Source: Pocillopora verrucosa
Taxonomy: Eukaryota > Cnidaria > Anthozoa > Scleractinia > Pocilloporidae
DNA: 64,000 nt
Assembly (NCBI RefSeq): GCF_036669915.1
Contig: NC_089313.1
Location: forward strand, 2,895,085-2,959,084
Reading direction: 5' to 3'
Program-made: the position numbers and the translations under genes
In this document: positions 46,149 through 58,363 of the stretch, one piece after another
Layout: each line of letters starts with the position of its first letter
Numbering within the stretch: the first letter of the stretch is position 1
Notes under the pieces: model-generated
The model's database searches: none
The model's input: only the letters and a program-made list of their open reading frames with translations
Told to the model about the DNA's origin: nothing

Positions 46149-46278
46149 TGATCGTGGAGTAAAAGTAGATAAAAAATAACGATAAAAAAGTCTTCTAACG
46201 AGCCCCTCATCGAATCCCACACCTTCAGACTCACGCCGGATGCTCCACCACAGAGCTACAGCTACATTGCTACGATCA
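46149..46278 (-). mobile_element. tRNA-like SINE/MITE
   Basis: On the minus strand an A-box-like TAGCTCTGTGGTGGAGC (46258-46242) is followed by a degenerate B box GGATTCGATGA, then a T-run. The ends TGATCGT and ACGATCA are inverted. It resembles a tRNA head within a short inverted-repeat element. Confidence 0.5.
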
Positions 46279-47323
46279 ACAACGTCAAGAGACGAAATTG
46301 TGTGGGTAAATAGAAAAGGAGAAATGGTAAATGCTGGTATATCTGAACCTGCTCTAACATCGTAAGTGACCCCATTCATCTCGCAGAATCCCGAGCAAGA
46401 ATAGGTCTCAAAACGAACAAAGATGGCTGGGCACCTCCCATTTTCGAGGCTCTTTGAGAGCCAGGGTCCGTCCAGTTATCGAAGGTAAAAACCATTTATT
46501 ATTTACCACCCAAGGGGGGAGGGGGGGGTTTGAATGATTTTGGCTATGTCGCAATGAAAACTACCTTATCCCACCATAAGGCTCTCTAATATTCTTGTGA
46601 TCTCACTCATTGGCATGCCCCTTTTACACCCTGTCGGCGACCAGGCCTTTTCCGATTGTGCTCGGCAACTTTTGAGCAACTTTTGGCGTTTGGAGCAACT
46701 TTTAGCAGTTCTAGGAACCTCGAGTAATTCTGCATTTTTGAACAATTTTTGAGGAAAATGTAGATTTAGAGCACATATCAAGCTCGAAAGACTACTTAAT
46801 GATACATTAACATACTTCAATAGGCCATTTTATAGTTGTGTACTTAAAGTTGCCAGGCCTTTGATTTGGAGTGAGGCTGAAGTTGACCGTGTTGTGATAC
46901 ATATGAGACCAGTATTTAGTTAGCATGATAACAAAGTCATTTACATTTGAAAAGTAGCAAGGTTTGTATCATAACAAAGTCACCCTTAGCTCACTCCTGT
47001 TCCAAAGCTTGGCAACCAAGCACGCAACTGTCAAATGAACTATTTATGTAAATTTCTTGCATGTTTATCAACCTTTCGAACACAAATAAACCATGTGTTT
47101 TGTTCCGTTAGACCTAAGTGTATCCCTAAATTTCGCCCATATTTGCACATCAGTCTTAAACACGTTTCAAGCTATTTTTATAGACCGATGAGAGCAATTA
47201 TAAGAGGGAAGGAAAATAAAGCTTTAATTAACATTTCTATAAATATATCCAAAAAATTAGTCAGCAATTTGTGAAATTTAGATGGCGACTTTTTGGATTT
47301 TTCGCAATTTTTTATAGCCTACT

Positions 47324-47403
47324 TGTAGCCGTACCCTCCCTCTGCCAAGATGAAACGGAGGCGAGGTTCCGTTTCACCTTGAAGGGAGGGGAGGGTACGG
47401 CTA
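47324..47403. mobile_element. 80-bp palindromic element
   Basis: Left end GTAGCCGTACCCTCCCT is inverted at the right end (AGGGAGGGGAGGGTACGGCT); inner GATGAAACGGA pairs with TCCGTTTCACC. Probably a MITE core. Confidence 0.6.
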
Positions 47404-48831
47404 CTCGTTGGCTAAATTTTTTAGCACGACTTTGCCATTCCAGCAAGCATCTTTTCGGCATTTTACGAACACAATCGGGAGACTCTTACTGGCGACGATC
47501 GATCCTCGGTTCCCCGCTGAAAACTATGTGATTCTCAAAATCCTCTAAGCCCCCCTCCCTTGCCCAGGCGATAAACAAATAATGCCCCCCCCCCCCACTA
47601 TTCCTAACTGTCATTTATGGCTCAAAGATGAAGTAAAATACCAAGAAATCTGAGTGAACTGTTTCGACCCTTGTTACTTTCGCAACCATCGGCCTATTCT
47701 TCTTACCGATTTATGGGGGGTCGTCGATTTTCCGAACGCTCTATCATCGACACAAACAAATTTACTCAATTTTTTTTTCTCTCACAAATGGGCATATCGA
47801 AAAATAAAAAGGAGAAATACGTATATGTTCCATTGTTATTGTTGAAAAGAAATAAACTGCTTGGGTCACAAGTGTCGCCACGTATGCGCTCTTACTTTAC
47901 ATTGGATTAGTTGAAAGTGTCACGCGATCATAGAGCAAATATCTCCGTTTTCTACCGTTTTCGCGCGACAAAGAAGAGATATCATTTAGTTGAGAGTGAA
48001 CTCAATACAAGACCCCTTCTTACCAGGGCTTTTTTCCCCAGCAGGACGGCGAACAGCAATTTGATGTCACTGAAAGCCCACACAGACCCACTTTAGCATT
48101 CTAACCTCAGCTGGCGAGTATAGTTACCACCTTTTACAAAGATATATCAGTTTTCAATACAGCGGTGTGTTTATCCATTCATCAATCAAAACTCGGTATC
48201 AGTTATCAAGCGTGGTTTCACAAGGGTAGCTTAAAAAGGAAATGTATAAATTGTCGTCACAAAGCTATTGACGCAGCTACTCCCTGTCACGCGTATGAAC
48301 ACGGAAAAAATACAAGTACCTATGGACAAATAGATCTTGATTTAAAACATTTTTATTGCCACGAAGACAGGTATCAAAACCAAAAACCTACAAAAAAAAA
48401 AAAAGAAAAACTGTAACGGCTCGTAATAACAGCGAATCATTTGAAAAATGCCTAAAATCGTGACATTACCAGATACAAACTCACTCGAGCTCATTAATGA
48501 TTAACGTTTCATTAAACACATGAGAGGTGAAACCCTATTAGTATACATAAAGAATACATGGCTCGCTCTTTAACAGAATATAACGCTTTGTTTGGCGATG
48601 CTTTTAGGGTTTCAAGCACTTTAGAATCATTATCGTCAGTAAAAATACCAAAAATAACAAGAGTTATAGGCGTTACGAAGAGATGTATTACAATGCTTTG
48701 ATATCTTACGCCAATGGAGTCACTACTTGGACTGTATCTTGATCTTGAAGCCTTTAAAAACAAATTCAGTCACTGAGATAGTTGGTTGAGAATACCTTTA
48801 TGGGCAACATTTTTTTTACGCCGCACATCGA

Positions 48832-49161
48832 TCAAGACCGAGCGATGGACATGGCTCCAGGACTGCCTTTTACTTCTTGGGCTGATTGCACCAGCATGCA
48901 AAGAGGACAACAGCAAGTCGCCAGAATATCATTCAGGAACGTGCCATCGATGCCTTTCTGTTCCCGGATCTTAGAACGGATCTGCGCCATGAAGAAGATG
49001 TTTGCCAGCGGAACAAAAGTGGCCAGTCCACAGAGCAGGCAACTGTCTCCGACCGCCTCGGCGTTCTTGCCAGCCGTGTAGCAATGACAGAAGTGGGTAA
49101 CGAGACATGTGCCACAATCATCAAAACAACCGAACAATCCGTGAGACCACTGTCTTGCCAT
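48832..49161 (-). CDS. PLAC8-family cysteine-rich protein (109 aa)
   Basis: Single-exon ORF with the PLAC8 (onzin/cornifelin) layout: N-terminal WSHGLFGCFDDCGTCL (residues about 5-20), THFCHCYTAGKNAEAVG, a central hydrophobic patch SCLLCGLATFVPLANIFF, RSKIREQKGIDGTFLND, then the typical ATCCCPLCMLVQSAQEVK. The length of about 110 aa is normal. An in-frame stop lies just upstream, so Met at 49161 is the first possible start in this exon. In other eukaryotes members associate with membranes and affect metal content, cell size or immunity; the role here is unknown. Overlapping ORFs on the plus strand and at 48933-49181 are shadows. Confidence 0.85.
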   Translation of the reverse strand: MARQWSHGLFGCFDDCGTCLVTHFCHCYTAGKNAEAVGDSCLLCGLATFVPLANIFFMAQIRSKIREQKGIDGTFLNDILATCCCPLCMLVQSAQEVKGSPGAMSIARS

Positions 49162-50218
49162 GGCGAATCCAACTGAATCAAGTTCAGCGAAAAAAGATCG
49201 TTAAGATACAGGAGTTGAACAGATGAATAAACAGAGCTGTGACCAGCTTGCCACGCCGTAAATTGGAGACAGCGCCTATCGCACCGGAAGTTATACCTGC
49301 TTTCTCAGAATGGCAGCACCAGCCTATTGATTGACATATGCCACAATGAAAGCCAATCGCAGTTTCGACGACGTCATAGTAAAGTTTTCCACGGATTCTT
49401 ATAATAGGGGAGATTATATAGTTAAGGCGGTGAAAATTATTTATTCAGCTTTAAATCGAAGCCAAATTAGCATAGAATATAAGGAAAAAAAAATACTCGG
49501 CAGGGTGCTTAGCAAATGTAATGTTTAAACAGCTTACAGGGTTCTTAATCAAATTTATCGTTCGAGCGAATTTGTTTGCAATCGTTTAAATTAAAAAAGG
49601 AGATTTTTAGGTGTGAAAGTAATAATTTGAAAAGAGCAGAGTCGTCATAACCGACCGTTGAAAGAACACAAGTTTTGCGCTGCGCATCTTAAGATCGTGA
49701 CCTGTTTCGATTAGTATCCCTAAAGGTGTGGGAGGGGAGACTCTCTTACAAACTGACGAGATCATTTCACATCAGGAGAAAAATTTGGTTGTATATACGC
49801 TCTGAACTGTCTTTACGGTGATATCCTAAAACCGTAAACATTTTTCTTTTTCAAAAAAGAAACAAAGGTGAGAAATAGCTTAACGGTGATGTTTCTACCT
49901 CCCTCCCACCCCTCCCCCCCCCGATCGATCCACCCCAGTAATCATGATGATCGATACTCGAAGCGAGCAGAGTTGATTAACCACAAACAATACCCCTCGA
50001 TTTATCATGATTTAGAAAATATCCGTGTGCGTCTTTGAAAGGTCACTCAAGGTAGGCTACCCGCGACGAAAGCCCTAAGACTTGACGCGATCTTAAATAA
50101 AGTTGTCAGAATTTAATATGACGGGAACTTTTGGGAATTTCAAACTGAGAGATATGTTAAAATGCAGAAAAGCATCTCAGGCTTGTATTGCACCCGAAGG
50201 AAGTCGTCTGAATAACAA

Positions 50219-50517
50219 TTAGCTTGTTTTATTCTGTCCGGAAGCACTACTGAACCCTGCTCTCAGTTGAGAAGGCGTCGTTCTGTTTCGTTCATGTACA
50301 GCTTGTTGCTTTGTTTCGGCAACCTTAAAAATATCGCCGAGTTTAAGTGCGACTTTCATGTCAGGCTTTTTTTTCGGACAGGCTGTTTGATAATTTATTA
50401 GCGTCTTTTGTTCTTTCGAAACAGGAAGAACTGAGATCCTTTCAAGAACAGGAAGAAGCCACTTAACGTTTGTCAAGTTCAAGCGATTGGTATAAGTTTT
50501 AGCTCGGGCTACGTGCT
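50219..50517 (-). CDS. possible terminal exon, unknown protein
   Basis: A strong acceptor (pyrimidine-rich CTACTGTTGCAG) precedes an open frame encoding REHVARAKTYTNRLNLTNVK and onward, ending at a stop at 50219. The frame may instead begin at Met 50539. The protein is Lys-rich with no recognised domain, and no partner exon was found upstream. Chance cannot be excluded. Confidence 0.3.
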
Positions 50518-51474
50518 CTCTGCAACAGTAGGCGTTCAAGGCAGGTGACAGATGTTTCCGTTTCGGAGTTTCAAATGGTCACTCTCATATGAAGGGACCC
50601 CGTTGCACGAAAGAGAGAATATATCTCGTGAGCCTGCTTCTTTTGGAGTTCAGCACACAGGGGCGTTTTACTCCAATTAGGCAGAGATATTGCATGCAAC
50701 TATCACACGCACCTTACAAATAAGAACAATTTAAAGTTGAAGCAATATTTCCGCTTGACGTTTCGTCGTTACTTTTTCAGCGACGGGTGTAAATTAATTT
50801 ACTAGCACAATGATAAATCTCTTCAGCAACTTTTCTGAACGTATTTATAATATTATTCTCTTATTTCAAATTAAATTTCCGCCTTTATTTTTTCATACAG
50901 CAAAGGACACAACGGGGGTAAAACCACCCTAAAAAAAACACACATAAAACTCATTACTTCCCACGATACAACCGATCATAAATGCTTTCCACCAAAGAAA
51001 GCAGAGATGGAGAAGGAAAATCATTAGTACCATGAAAGTATTACGCAGGGACAAAGAATATCGTTCATATATCAAAGTACTTAAATCTTTCAACCAAATA
51101 TTTCTCTATAATGAAAAAATAGTCGCATCTCTTAGTTTACTATTTTGAGCGAAAATACTAACTCATGCGAAAATACCGTACGCGTACCCTCCCCATGAAA
51201 TAATCTATAAATATCATATCAAACAAATTTGCTGAAATCGGACATTACTGACGATGAGAGCGAAGAGATTAAGGCCTCTCTCTCGATATTTCATTTTTTT
51301 TTTTGAGGAAATAGCTTTTCGTGACAAGCTCAAAAGGTCAACTTCATGAACAAATCCAAAAAATGTAATAAATAAAGATTGATCACATCACGGCCCTCTT
51401 TTCAAAACCATAATTTACGATGTTTCAAATGATTAGTTTTTCCCAATTTTCATGTAAAGATTTCAAGTCGCTGT

Positions 51475-51620
51475 CAGTATCTGAGCAACAACGTACCTAC
51501 ACCCCACCCCCCCCCTCTCCTCCCCCCCAACAACAGTAAACTGACAACTGGTTAGAATTGAAGTTGGGTTAAGGAAGGGGTAGGTGCGCAATTGCTCAGA
51601 TGAGATAAGTGATCCAATAT
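51475..51620. mobile_element. decayed palindromic MITE
   Basis: A diverged relative of 55494-55632: CAGTATCTGAGCAACAACG..CCTACACCCC, AACAACAGTAAACTGA, and GGGGTAGGTGCGCAATTGCT..GTGATCCAATATTT in the same order, with a C-tract inserted. Confidence 0.6.
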
Positions 51621-52273
51621 TTGTGTAGCTTTAATATTTAAAACTAATTTTCAAGAAAACACCTCTCTAAAAGCGTAAATTGTACATCCTTCCCCTGAGC
51701 TAGAAGTGAACTCGTTGTCTGTCTATCATCGTATGAACCCAAAAGCACCGACGATAGGCAAATTGACAACTGACGTTTGAACGAGAAAAGATTGGGTCGC
51801 GAAACAGCCTTTCTAGTCGATCTGGCCCAGCTTGTTTTAAGGCTGGATAAAACCATTCAGCGGTTAAGCGTTTACAAAACAAAGCATGCTATCCGCTGGA
51901 TGGTACTTTAGCCAGTAGATAGCGTTATATCCACCGTTTGAACAACTAAGGCCTGGTGCCCAATCTTTCCTCGACTTAGTCTCTCGCTCCATTCATCAAG
52001 AGAAAAGCAGATTCCTAGCAGTCTACAAGCGAGGAAATGGAAAAGCTTTGACTGTTAGAAGCAGAGCAAAATATGCAGAGCACTCTGTGGAGAGATATCG
52101 AGACTTTCGAAAACTCTCTGCATCAGCGAGATATTTGCTTTAATAGAGACAACCCCTTTTGAGACAAGTTCATAGTTTACGCATCTTGAAATATTTGCCC
52201 TGAAATTTTCAAGTTCATAATCTTCAATCCGTCTAAATCTTCTCCATCCTAAACAATCCTTATTCCCCCGTTT

Positions 52274-52279
52274 TTTATT
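52274..52279 (-). promoter_or_regulatory. poly(A) signal of slc35b3
   Basis: AATAAA on the minus strand about 150 bases after the stop at 52429. Confidence 0.4.
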
Positions 52280-52428
52280 CTTGCCTCTTCTGTACTTTTC
52301 TATCTCACCAAACTAATATTTCGTAATATCTTTCCAGTTTCAGGAAATTTTTCCACACCGCAAAAAGACATCTCAATATCCTGGCATAACTCCCTTGCGC
52401 CATGATAAATAGAACTTCTCATCTCATA

Positions 52429-55400
52429 TCAAACGTTTTCCATAAAAGGAGTTCCCTTTTGTCTTCGTAAGAACAACTTTAAATACTGCGATCCATTTTG
52501 AGCAAGCCATGCGTTGATTCGTGTTTCATTTTTACTATAAACATTCAGAAAAATCCCAAGAAGAACTATGAAACCAGACCAAACGTAGCTGCAAAGATAG
52601 ACAAGGTAACTACCGTTAGAGGAATTACAACGACCAATCACAATAAGAGGAAAAAAAACAACGAATAAGGATTAAAAGTCATTACACGTGACCGTCGAAA
52701 AGTGCCGGGGAAAACGCGTCTGATCCGTGTCAAGCGATAGAATCGCATGTGACAAGGTGCGTTTGGCTTGACACACGAAGTTATTCATGAAAAATTGAAA
52801 AACCGTGTTTGTCAAGAAAACATAGAGCTCAGTTAAGGTTTCCTGCCAGCACACTTACTGAATCGTGAATGGTTTTGCGAAGAATATGAAAGATAATACC
52901 ATCGTCACAGCTTTCCGGCCAGTCGTCACTGAAAAAGAACGAATCACCATGTAAGGATTTATCGCGCACGAGAATTAATTCGGTATTAAATATCCTTAGG
53001 TTGTTTTAGAAGATGAATAGCAAGCTCTTCATTTGATGTTTACCTGTAACAGCGAGAAGAGCACCGAACGCTTTTATAAGAGTTAAGACAAATGTTATTC
53101 CTAGATATCCAGAGATTGAGAAGAGGAATGATAATCCGTAGGCTTGGAACGGATTCTACAAAATAAATAAATAAATAAAAATATAAAACTCAACAATTAA
53201 GTTTTCGTCATTCAACTACCGATACACAACCCAGAAAAATCTTTTTTTTTTGGTTAATCATTTTGCAAATCGTGCGCTACGTTTTGGCGCTTACCGCACG
53301 CACCATCGAACCAATCAAAATGTAGCGTACAGAACAGGCATCAAATTTTTTTGCGTTTGACAGTTGAGAGGATGAACACGCGAGGCGAGACATGCACGAG
53401 ATGAGGAGCGCGAAAACCAAATGCGTTTTTTTTTCGCGTTTCTCATCTCGTGCGTGTCTCGTTTCTCGCGTTTGCCTCCGTCCCTCTGAAAAACGCAGAA
53501 AGAGGACGAACGTCCTCCTAACTGAACATGCAGGCCCACCACATCTCCAGATTTTCCATAAAATACAGAGTCTAAAATCAGTAATTGAATATGTGAGACC
53601 AAAAGCCACGTTAACAATTCATTACTTACTTTCCTCTCACCTGTGCACAAAATTTGAAAGCTGGTCCAAGCCCGCCAGAAAATATCAAACCAACGAAAAT
53701 ATAAACAAATCCAATACTGTAAGAATACAATACCTAAAATAAAAACAAACGAACCGAGCACTTAAGGGTGAAGTCCTAAGTATGGAGATTGATCACCACA
53801 ACCAACTCACACTTAGCTTTATGAACCTTACCCCTTCACTTCCCAGAAGTGATTACCACGTAACTTCTCCCTATAATATCCATATATTATCTACCAAAAG
53901 GTAACGAGAATACACAAACTTATCAGGTAGAAATTGTAATCTTCATCAAACAACCAAATTATCTTGAAAAATGGGTCTTTGCAAATAAATGTGTACACTT
54001 ACCACTTCTGTGTTTGAGCTCTTGTGTGCCTTCATGGCCTTCTCTTGTACATTTCCAATAACAGCGTCAGCACACAGGGCCATTGAGATCAAAACTACCC
54101 CTAAGAAAAATAAACTGTTCAAAGCAGACATCCTCTTTATTTCACTATGTATAACCCAGATCATGAATTGCCTTATAGATAAAGATTGTTAGAAAATAAT
54201 AATAATAATAATAATAATAATAATTATTATTATTATTATTTATTTTTGGTTGATGACATGGGAAGTGGTGCCCAATCTTCTGAGCAAATGAGATATGGAA
54301 GCTACAGCTTACCAGTATGGTTGAACTCCGGTTGGACAGTGCTGTCTGCTAAGGTGAAGAGTATTAAGCCAATGCTCATACTCAGGCAAGCCAGAAAATC
54401 AAGGAGTCTGTAGGATTTTCCTACAGACAAAGAAAAAGGACAACTTTCCAAGAAGTCTTCTTCGAATTAAAGCATTGCAATTCATTCTGAAATGGAGCCT
54501 AATTACATCATAACTACTGAAAATATTTTTCAGAAAAGTCTTTGTAAAATGATGGCTAAAGCAACTGTCTTATAGTTATATCTCAATTCCAGGCAACATT
54601 TTATCAATCACAATTCATTATTACCTTGTATAATAATGCCTCCAACCATCACTGGAATTAACTTACAACATTTAAAAATGACCTGAAATCAATGAAAATT
54701 ATCAGGGGCAAATTTAGAAAACTTTGAGTCAATAGTTTCTCAATTTAATAAATTAGAGTTACTTAATCTAGCCCTTTACACCCTAACATCAGTATGCATA
54801 TTCTCCATACTGTTCTCTAGAAATTTCCTAAGCTTCTGACAAGGAGAATTTGTTTTAATCAACAATTAAGAGCTTCCTTAGTTGGTGATCATTTCCTTTA
54901 TTCTTGTAACCTTAATGTGTGATTTGGTGGTGTTATTGTAAGGAGAAATCAGATGCTTATCACCCTTAGAGGACAAAGGGTTACTCTGCACTGTTTCAAT
55001 AATGCCTGAAATTAGTGGTTTCATCACAGAGAAATTGGAAATTATCTTGCTTAATGATTCTCAATTTGAAGTGAATTATGTTAACCTTTAACTCCCAAGA
55101 TCCAATTATTAATTCTCCTCACTACCTGCTACACATTTCCTTGTAAATTGGTTATGAGAATTTGGTATTTGATCAAGATAATATCCTGTACCTGATAAGT
55201 TTGAGTATTCTCACTACTTGTTTGCTGGATAATGTAAGGATACTCTGGGGAGAAGTGACAGGTTGATCACTTCTGGGAGTTAAAGGGTTAAGGAGTTAAT
55301 AAAATATAGAGACAATGAAACTTAAAATTATTTTTATTTTTAAATTCATTATGATTCCTGTACCTGTGTAGGATAATTTAAATAGCTAAGAGATGTATTA

Positions 55401-57649
55401 GAGAGTCCCATTGTGGCCACAGTCAAGAATGCTAAAAGTGAATATGTCTTCAGAGGAATTCTGCCAACAAGAAGAGGACAAGGATAAATATTATGGATCA
55501 ATATCAGTATCTGGGTAACTGCCCACCTACCCCTCCCCTAACTCAACAACAGTCAATTGATAACAAGTTAGGGTTAATGTTGGATTAGGGGAGGGGTAGG
55601 TGGGCAGTTGCCCAGATACTGATATTGATCCAATATTATCGTACATTTAAGACTCAATATGAAAAATTTGTTGGTTGAGAGCATTCAATCAAATATACAA
55701 TATTTAGCATCAGAAGTTTAACTGATATTTGGAATAAGTCAAGTTCAAAGTCTGCCTAGTTTCCAAGCCCTTTGGCCATGTCGAGTCCTCAGCCTTTCAC
55801 AAACTCAGAAAGAGGTGTTGTTTTTAAAAAAATGTATAATAAAACAAGTTTTGAATTTGGTTTTTGTGCAATATCATGAATTATCAAACCTTGTGTCTGA
55901 GTTGTCTAACCGAGCCTTTGCCTCGACAGATAACCTTGGACCTCAGTTTTGCTAATTCATGAAATCAAGCAAAACTGAATCCAATAACTGCTTAATGTTC
56001 AGATACCTTCATTTAGTTAAGGCTAAAGGGTAATAACTCCTTATACTTACTTTCTTGTTTTGTCTTTTTTAAAGCTGGTTTCAAATATTCCAAATATTGA
56101 ATACCAAGCAAACTGGACAAGAGTGAGATACCAACCAAATGGTTTCATTCCTGTTCTAAAGATCCATTCCTGTTTAAGAAATAAGAAAACAGTTGGTCTC
56201 TAAATTCTAAAGGATCAGAACTCAAGACGGTCAATAAGTTTCAAAATTGAAGGAAAGTAGAGGAAGGTCAGTTTGCTGTGGACACCATGCTGTTTGTAAC
56301 ATTACAAGCAACATGGCATTATTCTGATATGTCTCAAGTATTCCACAAGTAGTGCATGAACCTTCCGGCAATTCTGAAAATGTAGTCAATTCACACATTT
56401 AAACCTGTTACTAGTCAAATATGCATTCCATTCTTTTAATCTTTTAAATAGTGCTGCTGTGCAAATTTCCTAGATGGTATTTCAATAATTATTGTTTTCA
56501 TCCTCATTATTTATTTCACTTCATTATATACTGTATAATGAGGTGAAATATGGCAGACTAACTGGTAGTTTTTACCATGACCATGTCCCAGTCTAGGGGG
56601 GGGGGAGGGGGGGGAGGGAGAGGGAGGGAACTATGCTCTCATACACAAAATGTGGTCATTTATCTCCTGATGAGAGCACAGTGGCTCACCTTCATGGTTT
56701 TGTGATAAATAAATATCTTTAGAAGTTATAAGGGGCTTATTAGAGAATGAGGCATTTTAGTGAGGGAGAGGGAGGGGGGGGGGAAATTGTAAAAAAAGGA
56801 AAGAGGGGTGACAAAGAGGTGACTTGGTAGCAAGAGGCAAGGCGTATCACAAAGTCATAGTTGGTATGGGGGGGGGGGAGACTCACTAAAGGATAACTAG
56901 AAGCTGATTAAAAGATTTGTTAGAGAGTTTTTGGTAAAGCCTCAATTTCCAAATTAGAACTAGATAATATCAAAAAGAATAAAAGAGATGGCAAGTTTTG
57001 AGCTCGGTAAGAAAATAGAGAAAGATGTTTTTTCGTTTGTCACGAGCGTAAGAGAGAGAAAATATTCTGAGTCCCCATGAGGAATCGAACCTCAGACCTT
57101 CGGATTCCGCGTTCCGATGCTGTAACACTTTGTCCCACGCTCGTGATAAGTAGAAAAGAATCATCTCTCTCTACATAAGTTTAGCACCTAATGTCATTCC
57201 TCGGGAAGATTTCACTAAAACCCTATCGTGTTTTAAACAAAGAATTCGTCCCAGAGGTGAACTATTGTTTACTGCTCTGTTTTCTTCATTAAAAAATAAA
57301 TAAATAAATAAATAAATAAAAATAAAAAAAAACTGTATGCATAATAAAATATGGGGTTATACAGACATATTGTCTCATTACTTACCTGAACATATCCATA
57401 TATCAGATAAAATACGAAAACTCCACCACAACAAACAAAGAACTGGGCTGACTTCGGAAGTGAATCTAGAGCGATTCCCAGGACAACAAGCTCTTTGCGG
57501 CCGTCTGAATTTCCTCCGCTCCCACCATTAGAAATCGATATTATGGAGTGATTGAGCTTCAACTTCTGAGAGTCAGCCATCAGACTTCTCAAAGTTGGAT
57601 TATTTCTCGCAAATTTCAACGTCTTAGGACGAAAGTCGTTTCTCGACAT
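52429..57649 (-). CDS. slc35b3: SLC35B3, PAPS transporter 2 (10 exons, 392 aa)
   Basis: Nucleotide-sugar-transporter-family protein that in other animals moves the sulfate donor PAPS into the Golgi for sulfation. Exons (minus): 57649-57386, 56169-56051, 55460-55364, 54682-54625, 54420-54313, 54100-54003, 53733-53641, 53155-53044, 52928-52859, 52588-52429. All introns are GT-AG and phases agree, giving 1179 coding bases. Landmarks: FFVCCGGVFVFYLIYGY (first TM), GWYLTLVQFAWYSIFG, TMGLSNTSLSYLNYPTQ, VIFKCCKLIPVM, SIGLILFTLADS, LCADAVIGNVQEKAMK, VLYSYSIGFVYI, GLGPAFKFCAQN, TTGRKAVTMVLSFIFFAKPF, and YVWSGFIVLLGIFLNVYSKN. All match human SLC35B3 (about 400 aa) in order. The N-terminal 65 or so residues are polar. 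An AATAAA lies at 52279-52274. Orthology is strong; a sulfation role is from family knowledge. Confidence 0.95.
53379..53470. repeat. inverted repeat in slc35b3 intron 7
   Basis: Arms 53379-53416 (starting CGCGAGGCGAGAC) and 53431-53470 (ending CTCGTTTCTCGCG) are imperfect inverted copies around a 14-base loop, rich in CGAGA/TCTCG. The overlapping ORFs on both strands arise from it. Probably a small mobile element. Confidence 0.65.
53827..53950 (+). mobile_element. truncated MITE copy
   Basis: CCCTTCACTTCCCAGAAGTG and onward, in the same order as 38645-38770, ending before the second half. It lies in slc35b3 intron 6. Confidence 0.6.
54195..54245. repeat. AAT/ATT microsatellite
   Basis: About eleven AAT units followed by about six ATT units, making a self-complementary run in slc35b3 intron 5. 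Confidence 0.85.
54770..54983. mobile_element. MITE-like repeat in slc35b3 intron 3
   Basis: Begins AGCCCTTTACACCCTAACAT and ends GAGGACAAAGGGTTAC, giving short inverted ends (CCCTTTAC-type). Non-coding. It has the same end type as the 38645/55080 family but a different interior. Confidence 0.55.
55080..55291 (-). mobile_element. MITE-like repeat, same family as 38645-38842
   Basis: Reverse-oriented full copy in slc35b3 intron 3, ending CACTTCTGGGAGTTAAAGGG, with the inner landmarks GAGTATTCTCA and TTGCTGGATAATG shared. Confidence 0.65.
55494..55632. mobile_element. 139-bp palindromic MITE
   Basis: Inverted arms 55494-55541 and 55585-55632 (48 bases each, one or two mismatches) start TGGATCAATATCAGTATCTG. 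The loop holds AACAACAGTCAATTGATAAC. It lies in slc35b3 intron 2, just upstream of exon 3. Confidence 0.8.
57040..57146 (-). mobile_element. tRNA-derived element with inverted ends
   Basis: Minus strand carries a perfect pol III B box GGTTCGATTCC (57091-57081) within GGTCTGAGGTTCGATTCCTC, preceded by CAGCATCGGAACGCGGAATC; the A-box region is degenerate. The ends TCACGAGCGT (57040-57049) and ACGCTCGTGA (57137-57146) are exact inverted repeats. It lies in slc35b3 intron 1. Confidence 0.7.
57290..57330. repeat. (AAAT)n microsatellite
   Basis: About seven AAAT units and an A-rich tail, in slc35b3 intron 1 just below exon 1. A shorter one lies at 53160-53180. Confidence 0.75.
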
Positions 57650-58363
57650 CTAGTTTAGCTCAGTGTAAAGATCACCGGTAACATCTTTCTGTGCTTAGTA
57701 CCGATGACAAATTAATTGAAATATATTCTACTGACATTAATCGTAGAAAATCAGACGTTCACGTGTCATTTTTATATTAATGCAAGCCTATAGAAATAAC
57801 AAAAAGTTTCTCTCCCCGTAGTTGATACATCCGCCATATTGAAAAACCGCAAATTCCTGGGAACAACTTACAACAATTTCGAACCCAGGGCTTCACGCTC
57901 AGCAAACTTTGAGAGATGATAAAGAGTGAAAAGTTAGGATGATTTAGTTCACTTTCTTTCAATGACGTAAATCTGCATCTATCCCATATCACCTCGTGAT
58001 CTCCATAGTGCATAGATGGTCAACTGAGCTATGAATAGATTGCACTGTGCGCCCAGAATCTATTTTTCCCTTACCTCCTCCCATGACACCCCGCTCACCT
58101 CAGTCCATCCTAGTGTCCAGTCATCTCTTCCCAGAAAACACTTATAGCGCGACTAGGTACGAGTCTGCTTTGCGCGTGCCATTAACGGTCAGCGCGCACT
58201 TATGCTACGTAACAATAAAACAACTTACTAAAAAACGAAAACTAAAAACAAAGCAGCGATCGAAAGGTTACCGCGCTTTCTTTGACAAATTGCTCCAGTA
58301 TCACAAATGATATGATTACACAAGAGCCAAACTGGGGGCCCTAACGAAAGGATTTATATTAAA
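57650..58363. other. slc35b3 upstream region
   Basis: About 700 bases between the slc35b3 start and the minisatellite. The small ORFs (57777-58013, 58047-58310) are unsupported. The slc35b3 promoter must lie in here or be disturbed by the array. Confidence 0.5.

Larger units (their letters stand above)
43424..48831. other. intergenic with C-runs and repeats
   Basis: Several poly-C or poly-G runs (44281, 45600, 46506, 47585), a tRNA-like element at 46149-46278 and a palindromic element at 47324-47403. ORFs such as 44917-45111 (minus, one hydrophobic segment), 46566-46820, 48165-48416 and 48512-48763 have no family match or splice support. Confidence 0.45.
49162..52428. other. intergenic
   Basis: One possible exon (50219-50517, minus) and a decayed palindromic element (51475-51620). 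Otherwise no gene is seen. Confidence 0.45.

Noticed and set aside
47271-47531. Short plus-strand ORF starting with a signal-like hydrophobic run
   Set aside because: It crosses the palindromic element at 47324-47403 and shows no family features.
53277-53761. ORFs of 110-148 aa on both strands
   Set aside because: They overlap exon 7 of slc35b3 in another frame and an intronic inverted repeat.
57040-57146. Functional tRNA gene
   Set aside because: Only the B box is good; the A box and acceptor pairing are poor, and the inverted ends mark it as an element.
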